A stretch of 5,708 nt of DNA from Bifidobacterium breve (GCA_943325435.2 CALPPK020000094.1:1-5708), one strand, 5' to 3'. Shown: positions 1-5,693, numbered from the stretch's first letter. A program made the numbers and translations. Notes: generated by a model not told the origin, from the letters alone.

Positions 1-587
1 AACACTTCATTGAAGCTTTCTGCGCCCGCAATGTTCTTGATGGTTCGAATCTCAATTCCTGGTAAGTCCATCGGACAGATGAAGTATGAGATGCCTTTAT
101 GTTTTGGCGCATCAGGATCAGTTCGTGCAATCAGAATTCCAAACTTTGAATAATGAGCACCCGTTGTCCACACCTTTTGGCCATTAACAATCCACTCGTC
201 ACCATCACGGACGGCACGCGTACTAAGACTTGCTAGGTCACTTCCTGCGCCCGGCTCTGAAAACAACTGGCACCAGATTTCCTCAGCAGTGAGAGCAGGC
301 ATGACATACCGATCTTTTTGTTCCTGCGTGCCGGCAAAGATGATGGTGGGAGCAGCCCAGCCAATTCCAATTTGGTTCGACGGTCGCGACACGCCAGCAC
401 GGGCCAATTCGTCATCAATTATCAACTGATGAATCGGGTCCGCGCCGAGCCCCCACGGCACTGGCCAATGCGGAGCGACATATCCCGACTCGGCCAATTG
501 AACATTCGTGGGGTTCGGATGCTTTGCGAGCCAATCACGAATAACGCGCCGGCGCGGATCATCGTTTCCTGGGAGCAATTCGTCCAT
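1..587 (-). CDS. Acyl-CoA dehydrogenase, N-terminal 195 residues (partial, runs off left edge)
   Basis: FAD-dependent acyl-CoA dehydrogenase, which introduces an alpha-beta double bond into an acyl-CoA and passes electrons to ETF. Reading the minus strand from ATG at 587 gives an uninterrupted frame to base 1. Residues about 1-100 form the helical N-terminal domain. The FAD/substrate loop WCQLFSEPGAGSDL lies at about 105-118, the strand NGQKVWTTGAHYS at about 135-147, and the middle beta domain follows with GISYFICPMDLPGIEIR at about 165-181. The frame is cut at residue 196, so the C-terminal helical domain and catalytic base are not visible. An in-frame stop at 615-617 limits the upstream extension, and ATG 587 is the only ATG between it and the conserved region. 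No good Shine-Dalgarno precedes it; a TACTGT box sits 6 nt upstream, which suggests a leaderless mRNA. The gene is divergent from the SDR operon and is a clear paralogue of the dehydrogenase at 1582-2694. The acyl substrate cannot be inferred. Confidence 0.95.
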   Translation of the reverse strand, partial: MDELLPGNDDPRRRVIRDWLAKHPNPTNVQLAESGYVAPHWPVPWGLGADPIHQLIIDDELARAGVSRPSNQIGIGWAAPTIIFAGTQEQKDRYVMPALTAEEIWCQLFSEPGAGSDLASLSTRAVRDGDEWIVNGQKVWTTGAHYSKFGILIARTDPDAPKHKGISYFICPMDLPGIEIRTIKNIAGAESFNEV

Positions 588-593
588 GCATTC

Positions 594-599
594 ACAGTA
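594..599 (-). promoter_or_regulatory. Putative -10 box (TACTGT) of the minus-strand acyl-CoA dehydrogenase
   Basis: On the minus strand TACTGT fits the actinobacterial -10 consensus TANNNT and is followed by 6 nt (GAATGC) and then ATG. That spacing puts the transcription start at or next to the A of the start codon, as in leaderless transcripts. I see no convincing -35 hexamer 16-19 bp upstream. Inferred from pattern and spacing only. Confidence 0.5.
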
Positions 600-672
600 G
601 GCGCAGAGCAATTCTCAATAGTCAGCCAGAGTTTCCCGAATGCTCAAATCGGAGTCTTTATGGGCGCCCGAC

Positions 673-678
673 TACGGT
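673..678 (+). promoter_or_regulatory. Putative -10 box (TACGGT) of the SDR-led operon
   Basis: TACGGT fits TANNNT and is followed by 7 nt and the SDR start ATG at 686, predicting a start of transcription at about 685-686 and a leaderless or nearly leaderless mRNA. Only a weak GGA lies before the ATG, in keeping with this. No recognisable -35 hexamer is seen around 650-656. A perfect 8-bp palindrome GGGCGCCC (662-669) sits just upstream and could be an operator half or chance. Confidence 0.45.
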
Positions 679-685
679 TGCTGGA

Positions 686-1585
686 ATGAACAAATTGGGA
701 TATGACGGAAAAGTTGCAGTAATCACAGGAGCCGGTGGTGGCCTCGGCCGCCAGCATGCACTCTTACTTGCCTCACGTGGAGCACTCATCGTGGTCAATG
801 ACCTCGGCGGTGCCGTAGACGGCGGAGGCTCTGATGCCAGCGCCGCACAAAAGGTTGTCGATGAGATTCGAGCAGCTGGTGGTGAAGCAGTGGCCAACCA
901 CGACAGCGTGTCGACCCCCGAAGGCGGAGAGTCAATCATCAAGACCGCCATTGATGCATACGGTCGTGTTGACATTGTCATCAACAATGCAGGAATCTTG
1001 CGCGACAAGACATTCCACAACATGACTTCTGAATTTGTTGATCCAGTAATCGACGTTCACTTGAAGGGCGCATTCAACGTCACTCGTCCAGCATGGATTC
1101 ACATGCGCGAACAGGGTTACGGACGCGTTATCTCAACATCATCAGCAGCAGGAATTTTTGGAAACTTCGGCCAAGCAAACTACGGCGCGGCGAAAATGGG
1201 CCTTGTTGGGTTCACTCGCGTGCTCGCTGCTGAAGGCGCCAAGTACAACATCAAGTCAAACGTCATTGCGCCACTCGCGTTAACACGTATGACAGAGAAC
1301 TTGATGGGAGCAATTGGCGACAAGCTTGATCCATCACTTGTCACACCAATCGTTGCGTGGCTTGCACACGAAGATTGTGACGTTTCCGGCGAGATCTACT
1401 CAGTTGGTGGCGGTCGTGTTGCACGCGTGTTTATTGGAGAGACCCAAGGCTTCTACAAGCCAGGCCTGACACTTGAAGATGTGCGCGACAACTGGACACA
1501 GATTCGCGACACTGATGGTTACCAAATTCCTGCAAACCTTCCTGAAGAAACTGGCATGTTCTTTAATGCCATGAAAGACGCGTGA
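686..1585 (+). CDS. MFE-2/HSD17B4-like short-chain dehydrogenase, probable (3R)-hydroxyacyl-CoA dehydrogenase
   Basis: Classical-type SDR of 299 residues that probably oxidises a 3-hydroxyacyl-CoA (or steroid side-chain hydroxyacyl-CoA) with NAD+ in the cytoplasm. The Rossmann glycine motif TGAGGGLG is at 14-21 and the NDLGG segment at 38-42, where Asp39 favours NAD(H). NNAG is at 100-103. The catalytic Ser153, Tyr166 and Lys170 lie in TSSAAGIFGNFGQANYGAAK (151-170). This stretch, together with NNAGILRD and the C-terminal extension after about 245, closely matches the dehydrogenase domain of eukaryotic peroxisomal multifunctional enzyme type 2 and actinobacterial Hsd4A-type proteins. Unlike MFE-2, no hydratase or SCP2 domain is fused, and none is encoded in the window. 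It is the first gene of the operon, and its TGA overlaps the GTG of the next gene by 4 bp (GTGA). The start rests on ATG 686 just before the Rossmann strand, plus the TANNNT box 7 nt upstream. The family call is strong; the exact substrate is unknown. Confidence 0.95.
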   Translation: MNKLGYDGKVAVITGAGGGLGRQHALLLASRGALIVVNDLGGAVDGGGSDASAAQKVVDEIRAAGGEAVANHDSVSTPEGGESIIKTAIDAYGRVDIVINNAGILRDKTFHNMTSEFVDPVIDVHLKGAFNVTRPAWIHMREQGYGRVISTSSAAGIFGNFGQANYGAAKMGLVGFTRVLAAEGAKYNIKSNVIAPLALTRMTENLMGAIGDKLDPSLVTPIVAWLAHEDCDVSGEIYSVGGGRVARVFIGETQGFYKPGLTLEDVRDNWTQIRDTDGYQIPANLPEETGMFFNAMKDA

Positions 1586-2694
1586 CCGCAGAATCAGTCG
1601 ACACGTTCCGTGCTCGCGCAGCGGCATGGCTGACACAAAACCGTCAGCATGCCCCGCGTGACTACGGAGCTATTTGTCCTCCTGACCTCGTAATCGAGGC
1701 CAAGAAATGGCAACGGCTGATTTTTGATTCCGGTTTCGCTGGAATTCATTGGCCAACAGAACACGGCGGCCAAGGACTTTCTCCTGCTCACCACGGAGCG
1801 TGGGTAGAAGAGTGCGCAAAAGTTGGAGTGCCGCCTGTTTTGAACATGGTGGGGCTAGTGCTTGCTGGTGGCGCGGTAATGACCTTTGGTACTGACGAAC
1901 TAAAACAGCAACACCTTCGTTCAACGCTCAATGCCGACAATGTGTGGTGTCAATTATTTTCTGAACCAGGCGCTGGCAGTGACCTTGGATCACTTTCAAC
2001 ACGCGCCGACAGAGACGGCGACCGATTCATAATTAATGGTCAAAAAGTGTGGTGCAGTGGCGGGCGATGCAGCAACTGGGGAATCCTCATGGCGCGCACA
2101 GATTTTGAAGCAAAGAAACACGAAGGTATCTCGTTCTTTCTTATTCCGATGGACTTGCCAGGTATCGAAGTACGACCCCTCAAGCAGATGACCGGCGAAT
2201 CAGAGTTTGACGAAGTGTTCTTTACAGACGTTGAATTGCCTGCCGAATATCTAATTGGCCCATTACATGGCGGATGGGGCGTCGGCATGGCGGTTCTTAC
2301 GAACGAACGCGGTCACATTGGAGCAAGCATCATCGGCCTCGAGCGACGTCTTGAATCAATGGCAAATCTTGGCAAGGGTCGCGAACTCTCCCCCACTCAA
2401 CGTCAACAACTTGCTGCTCTCATCTCCACCGGTACTGCGTACAAATCAGTTGCTCAAACACAAGGGCCTGTCGCTTCCACTGCTTCGTCATTGATGAAGC
2501 TTGGTATTACCGAGATGATGTTCAACATGTCAATGCTGCGCGGAGACATTGCGGGCGCAGACGCCATGCTCGACGGACCTGATGCAATTGGCATGATGTC
2601 TGCACCAGGCGGACGTATTGCCGGCGGTACTAGCCAAGTACAACGCAACATCATTGGTGAACGTTTGCTCGGTTTACCTCGGGAGCCAAAATGA
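1582..2694 (+). CDS. Acyl-CoA dehydrogenase (370 aa, GTG start)
   Basis: Complete acyl-CoA dehydrogenase of 370 residues, slightly shorter than the usual 380-400. The N-terminal helical domain spans about 1-115. The FAD/substrate motif WCQLFSEPGAGSDL is at 122-135, KVWCSGGRCSNWG at 155-167, and the beta domain with GISFFLIPMDLPGIEVR at 182-198. The C-terminal helical domain ends in AGGTSQVQRNIIGERLLGLP (347-366). The MCAD-type catalytic Glu (the E of YEGT) is replaced by Gly348. Glu242 in LTNERGH aligns with the alternative base used by isovaleryl- and long-chain acyl-CoA dehydrogenases, so activity is likely kept. It starts with GTG at 1582 inside the SDR stop (GTGA overlap), with no good Shine-Dalgarno, which implies translational coupling. 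Its stop overlaps the hydrolase start (ATGA). It is a paralogue of the divergent gene at 1-587, with which it shares the WCQLFSEPGAGSDL loop. It may act alone or as a partner subunit; the substrate is not known. Confidence 0.95.
   Translation: MTAESVDTFRARAAAWLTQNRQHAPRDYGAICPPDLVIEAKKWQRLIFDSGFAGIHWPTEHGGQGLSPAHHGAWVEECAKVGVPPVLNMVGLVLAGGAVMTFGTDELKQQHLRSTLNADNVWCQLFSEPGAGSDLGSLSTRADRDGDRFIINGQKVWCSGGRCSNWGILMARTDFEAKKHEGISFFLIPMDLPGIEVRPLKQMTGESEFDEVFFTDVELPAEYLIGPLHGGWGVGMAVLTNERGHIGASIIGLERRLESMANLGKGRELSPTQRQQLAALISTGTAYKSVAQTQGPVASTASSLMKLGITEMMFNMSMLRGDIAGADAMLDGPDAIGMMSAPGGRIAGGTSQVQRNIIGERLLGLPREPK
2681..2685 (+). promoter_or_regulatory. Ribosome binding site (GGGAG) for the alpha/beta hydrolase gene
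   Basis: GGGAG lies 5 nt before ATG 2691, inside the last codons of the preceding dehydrogenase gene. It supports that start, which overlaps the upstream stop as ATGA. Confidence 0.6.
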
Positions 2695-3569
2695 CACAGA
2701 ACATTGCATGTAACGACGCCAGCCTGATCACGTCTACAGATGGTGTCACTATCGCCATGCATGATTTCGGCGGATCAGGCTCTCCCGTTCTGCTGTCACA
2801 TGCCACTGGTTTTCATGCACATTGTTGGGAACCTGTCGCTCATGCTTTGAATTCGCAACATCATGTAGTCGGTCTTGACCACCGCGGATATGGCGATGCA
2901 GAAACCGTTGATCCGACAACCATGACGTGGGATCAATACGGCCTCGATGCACTTGCTGCAGCGCGTCATCTATTTGCCGAGCACAATGAACCAATCATCG
3001 GCATTGGTCATTCCATGGGTGGCGCAAGCTTGCTGATGGCAGCACACAGCGAACCACACCTGTTCAAAGCACTCTTTGTCTTTGAACCAATCGTCTTTCC
3101 TCCACCAGACCCAGATGCAGGCGAGCGCCCCGGTAGCCCACTTCCTGCTGGTGCAAGAAAACGGCGCAGTCGTTTCCCATCTTTCGAAGCAGCAATTGAA
3201 AACTTTGCGGCAAAGCCACCGATGGCAGCGTTTAATGCTGTTGCTCGCGAGGCATATGTTCGCCACGGATTCAAACCAACTGCAGATGGAGACATTGAAC
3301 TGAAATGTCTTCCCGAACATGAAGCACGAACATACGAAACGGGCGGAACGAGTGGTGCATGGGATTCTCTTCCCTCCATTACAACTCCGGTGTGGGTTTT
3401 GTCTGGCGCAATAGCACCATTCCAACCATCAACATTTGCCATCACAGTTGCAGAGAGAATTCCAGCAAGCACGTATGTGCGTTGGGATGAAGTAGGACAT
3501 TTTGGACCGCTTGAAAAACCAGAGTTGATCTCTCATTATGTAACCACTGTTGTTGCCACACTGTCATGA
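2691..3569 (+). CDS. Alpha/beta hydrolase, substrate unknown
   Basis: Alpha/beta-hydrolase-fold protein of 292 residues, with no signal peptide and probably cytoplasmic. The oxyanion region HATGFHAHCW is at 37-46, the DHRGYGDA turn at 63-70, and the nucleophile elbow GHSMGG with Ser108 at 106-111. A cap region covers about 138-225, and the catalytic His270 is in VGHFGP. The usual acid after strand 7 is absent: the segment reads VLSGAIAPF (236-244), with no Asp. Glu132 in FVFEPIVFPP, after strand 6, is the best candidate acid, an arrangement known from LinB-type haloalkane dehalogenases and some other hydrolases. It lies in the operon with ATGA overlaps at both ends, behind two beta-oxidation-type genes and ahead of PAP2. 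This context suggests an ester, thioester or lipid substrate, but that is inference. Esterase, thioesterase, lactonase and epoxide hydrolase all remain possible. Confidence 0.9.
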   Translation: MTQNIACNDASLITSTDGVTIAMHDFGGSGSPVLLSHATGFHAHCWEPVAHALNSQHHVVGLDHRGYGDAETVDPTTMTWDQYGLDALAAARHLFAEHNEPIIGIGHSMGGASLLMAAHSEPHLFKALFVFEPIVFPPPDPDAGERPGSPLPAGARKRRSRFPSFEAAIENFAAKPPMAAFNAVAREAYVRHGFKPTADGDIELKCLPEHEARTYETGGTSGAWDSLPSITTPVWVLSGAIAPFQPSTFAITVAERIPASTYVRWDEVGHFGPLEKPELISHYVTTVVATLS

Positions 3570-4084
3570 GTTTTGATACTGCCGGAGATCGCATCCTTGA
3601 GCCACTTCGTGCGAACCCAATAACGAAGAACGTGTTTGGATTCGCAAGCACAGTTGGTGACTTCAGCATTATCTGGCATGTCACCGGTCTGCTGTACGCA
3701 ATCGGATCCACGCAGCGGCTTGAACAAGCGATTGCATTATCTGTGGCACTAGGCGCCGAGAGCATCATTGTTAATCAAGGAGTAAAGCGGATCTTTCGCC
3801 GTGAACGCCCCACCGTGTCTGGTGATGATCGCTTCGATGTGCGCACGCCAAGCACCTCTAGTTTCCCCAGTGGTCATGCGTCATCAGCCACCTTTGCCGC
3901 AATCATCCTTATCTCTATGACTGGCTTTCCTCTCGCAATTCTGTGGATTGTGATGGCTGGCGTTGTTGCTCTCAGCCGTGTGGTGGTCCGCATTCATCAC
4001 CTCTCAGACATTGTTGGCGGCGTTATCACTGGCGCAGTTTTGGGGGCTATCGCGGTCCCAATCATTTCGTCGATTATTGGCTAG
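3566..4084 (+). CDS. PAP2-family membrane phosphatase (possible phosphatidate phosphatase)
   Basis: Integral membrane phosphatase of 172 residues with all three motifs of the PAP2/acid phosphatase superfamily: KX6RP (Lys74 to Arg81-Pro82), PSGH (101-104, His104) and SRX5HX3D (Ser137-Arg138, His144 nucleophile, Asp148). Hydrophobic segments at about 33-48, 54-72, 105-118, 121-141 and 149-171 fit a compact multi-helix membrane protein, with the active site expected on the outer face. Family members dephosphorylate phosphatidate, phosphatidylglycerophosphate or undecaprenyl diphosphate. The WS/DGAT gene immediately downstream makes phosphatidate phosphatase, yielding diacylglycerol, the most attractive role, but undecaprenyl-diphosphate phosphatase cannot be excluded. 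The start ATG 3566 overlaps the hydrolase stop (ATGA). No Shine-Dalgarno is evident, so translation is probably coupled. Confidence 0.93.
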   Translation: MSFDTAGDRILEPLRANPITKNVFGFASTVGDFSIIWHVTGLLYAIGSTQRLEQAIALSVALGAESIIVNQGVKRIFRRERPTVSGDDRFDVRTPSTSSFPSGHASSATFAAIILISMTGFPLAILWIVMAGVVALSRVVVRIHHLSDIVGGVITGAVLGAIAVPIISSIIG

Positions 4085-4090
4085 TAGGTT
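4085..4090 (+). promoter_or_regulatory. Putative internal -10 box (TAGGTT) before the WS/DGAT gene
   Basis: TAGGTT fits TANNNT and is followed by exactly 6 nt (GGCTCC) and the ATG at 4097, the same geometry as at the divergent promoters of this window. It directly follows the PAP2 stop codon. It could drive a leaderless WS/DGAT transcript independent of the operon promoter. The AGG at 4086-4088 could instead serve as a weak Shine-Dalgarno with 8-nt spacing. Confidence 0.35.
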
Positions 4091-4096
4091 GGCTCC

Positions 4097-5554
4097 ATGA
4101 GCGACAAGCGGATGAGCGATACAGAGTCACTGATGTGGCGGCTTGAAAAAGACCCATACCTCGCATCAACCTTTGCCAACATCACCATTCTTGACCGGCC
4201 ACCAAATATGGATGCGTTGTACGCCCGTATGGAACGCACGTCAATTCTTTTTCCGCGGCTGCGTCGACGTGTTCTTCCTGCACCTGGAAACCTTGGGAAT
4301 CCCACGTGGGTTGATGACCCATCGTTTGATATTCGCTATCACGTACGGAACATTTCATTGCCAGAACCTGGCGACATGCGCCAACTTCTCGATCTCACAA
4401 CATTGCTTGTTGCTGATCCGTTCGACAGGTCACGTCCTCTATGGCACTTCATCATTGTTGATGGGCTTCGTGGTGGCCGCAGTGCTCTTGTTCAAAAACT
4501 GCATCACACCGTTACAGACGGGCAAGGCGGAGTAGAGCTGTCAATGCAGTACCTGGACTTGCAGCGTGACCCTCCACCGCTGCCACCGATTGATCCCGAA
4601 CTCGTTAATTCCGCTCATACGGCTACAGAGCCAGACGCAACGGAAGCACTACGTGGCGCCATGACAGATTCTTTACGACTACCAATAGCCCTGCTACGCC
4701 AAGTTCGAGACGTGCTATCTGATCCATCACTGATTGGAAGCATTGGTACATCAACTTCTGCAACTGTGAAGAGCCTCATCGCACAACTCAACGAAGTTGA
4801 TGCGTCACGATCACCGTTGTGGACATCGCGTTCTCTACGTCGTCGCCTCGAAACAACTCGTGTCTCGTACTACGACATGCGCGGTGCGGCAAAAGCACTT
4901 GGCGGAACATTGAATACTTCATTCATCACTGCTGTCTCACATGCAGCCGGAAAATACCATCGCGAATTAGGTGCACCAGTTGAATCATTACGTGCTTCAA
5001 TGGCAATCAGTACTCGAAACGAAAGCAGTGGAAGCAATGCATTCACTCTTGCTCGAATGCTGGTACCAACTGCTGACATGCCAATCGAAGAACGATTCTC
5101 TGCAATCAATGAGATTCTTATTGCCGCCCGAACTGGAGCCGAAGCCTCTGGACTGGAAGCGCTAGCCACCATTTCTGCAGTAGTGCCGACATCCATCGTT
5201 ACTCGCCTTGCCCGTTCACAGGCAGAAACTGTGGATTTTGCCACTTCGAACGTGCGCAGTGCCGGCGTGCCCTTGTTTATGGCTGGCTCGCAACTGTTAG
5301 AGAACTATCCAGTTGGCCCTTTAGGCGGGGTCGCCTTCAATGTCACGTTGATGTCGTACTTGGGAAGCCTTGATTGCGGAATCAATATTGATGAGGCGGC
5401 AGTAGAAAGCCCATCGTTGCTGCGTGACTCACTGTCACAAGCATTTACAGAATTATCTGCGTTCGCACCTGCGCGCGAAAGTACATCGTCTGCCACTACG
5501 GCAGAAGAAGGCGCTACTAAACGGCAGCGACGGTGGTGGCGACGCTCGCAGTGA
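4097..5554 (+). CDS. WS/DGAT-type wax ester synthase/diacylglycerol O-acyltransferase
   Basis: Bifunctional-type acyltransferase of 485 residues that moves an acyl group from acyl-CoA to diacylglycerol (giving triacylglycerol) or to a fatty alcohol (giving wax ester), usually at the inner membrane or lipid-droplet surface. The active-site motif HHTVTDG (HHXXXDG) is at 136-142, with His137 and Asp141 as key residues. The PLW motif is at 114-116. The C-terminal domain carries LRASMAISTRNESSGSNAF (298-316) and SNVRSAGVPLFMAGSQLLEN (384-403), both typical of the family. Two deviations are seen: the conserved ND motif reads NT (273-274), and the usual SNVPGP reads SNVRSAG. The C-terminus ends in a Ser/Thr-rich linker and a basic-aromatic tail, KRQRRWWRRSQ (475-485). 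The gene begins 12 bp after PAP2. A second in-frame ATG at 4112 repeats the context ATGAGCGA and could be the true start, giving 480 residues. Function as DGAT is likely but substrate preference is unknown. Confidence 0.94.
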   Translation: MSDKRMSDTESLMWRLEKDPYLASTFANITILDRPPNMDALYARMERTSILFPRLRRRVLPAPGNLGNPTWVDDPSFDIRYHVRNISLPEPGDMRQLLDLTTLLVADPFDRSRPLWHFIIVDGLRGGRSALVQKLHHTVTDGQGGVELSMQYLDLQRDPPPLPPIDPELVNSAHTATEPDATEALRGAMTDSLRLPIALLRQVRDVLSDPSLIGSIGTSTSATVKSLIAQLNEVDASRSPLWTSRSLRRRLETTRVSYYDMRGAAKALGGTLNTSFITAVSHAAGKYHRELGAPVESLRASMAISTRNESSGSNAFTLARMLVPTADMPIEERFSAINEILIAARTGAEASGLEALATISAVVPTSIVTRLARSQAETVDFATSNVRSAGVPLFMAGSQLLENYPVGPLGGVAFNVTLMSYLGSLDCGINIDEAAVESPSLLRDSLSQAFTELSAFAPARESTSSATTAEEGATKRQRRWWRRSQ

Positions 5555-5687
5555 GCAAGCCACGAAGGTCGAGCAACAAATCGCCCACTTCGACAGCTGA
5601 CACCAATTCACGGCGCAACATTTCGGCGAGTGCTTTGTCGATGACGGCAAGCGCCTCTGTAATCACTGTGTCGTGAGTATCGATCAT
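5517..5687 (-). CDS. Small hypothetical protein, 56 aa
   Basis: Reading the minus strand from ATG 5687 to TAG 5517-5519 gives a 56-residue protein beginning MIDTHDTVITEALAVIDKAL. It is acidic-to-neutral and almost wholly compatible with alpha helix: Leu/Ala/Val/Glu-rich, with heptad-like spacing and no Cys, Trp, Pro, Phe or Tyr. There is no signal peptide or obvious membrane span; the last 12 residues are Ala/Val/Thr-rich. A strong Shine-Dalgarno, GAGAGGAG, with AGGAG 6 nt from the ATG, supports both the gene and this start. The frame stays open to the window edge upstream, so a longer protein is formally possible, but no start codon is visible there. The 3' end overlaps the WS/DGAT gene by 38 bp, tail to tail. 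I do not recognise the family and assign no function. Confidence 0.72.
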   Translation of the reverse strand: MIDTHDTVITEALAVIDKALAEMLRRELVSAVEVGDLLLDLRGLLTASVATTVAAV

Positions 5688-5693
5688 GTGGTG

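Noticed and set aside
233..418. Minus-strand 61-aa open frame
   Set aside because: It is in a different frame from the acyl-CoA dehydrogenase that fills this region on the same strand, so it is a shadow.
588..643. GCATTC (588-593) and GAATGC (638-643) as an inverted repeat in the divergent region
   Set aside because: Six-base arms 44 nt apart are expected by chance and do not match an operator geometry I know.
318..689. Plus-strand 123-aa open frame whose stop overlaps the SDR start as ATGA
   Set aside because: It lies antisense to clear acyl-CoA dehydrogenase coding sequence on the minus strand, its translation resembles no protein family, and its apparent ATGA coupling is coincidental.
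658..1023. Minus-strand 121-aa open frame opposite the SDR
   Set aside because: Antisense shadow of a strongly conserved SDR N-terminus, with low-complexity Pro/Ser/Ala-rich translation.
2970..3472. Two overlapping minus-strand frames (151 and 154 aa) opposite the hydrolase
   Set aside because: They overlap each other and the hydrolase, and neither translation has recognisable domain motifs; the Cys/Trp-rich composition of one is typical of noncoding frames.
4143..4535. Plus-strand 130-aa frame inside WS/DGAT
   Set aside because: Out-of-frame shadow of WS/DGAT, whose PLW and HHXXXDG motifs fix the true frame.
5544..5556. Small hairpin GCTC-GCAGT-GAGC at the WS/DGAT stop
   Set aside because: The stem is only 4 bp and no T-tract follows on either strand, so it does not qualify as a terminator.
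5453..5650. Minus-strand 65-aa frame at the right end
   Set aside because: The 56-aa frame at 5517-5687 on the same strand has a strong Shine-Dalgarno and a coherent helical composition; this one has neither and is Cys/Ser/Pro-rich.
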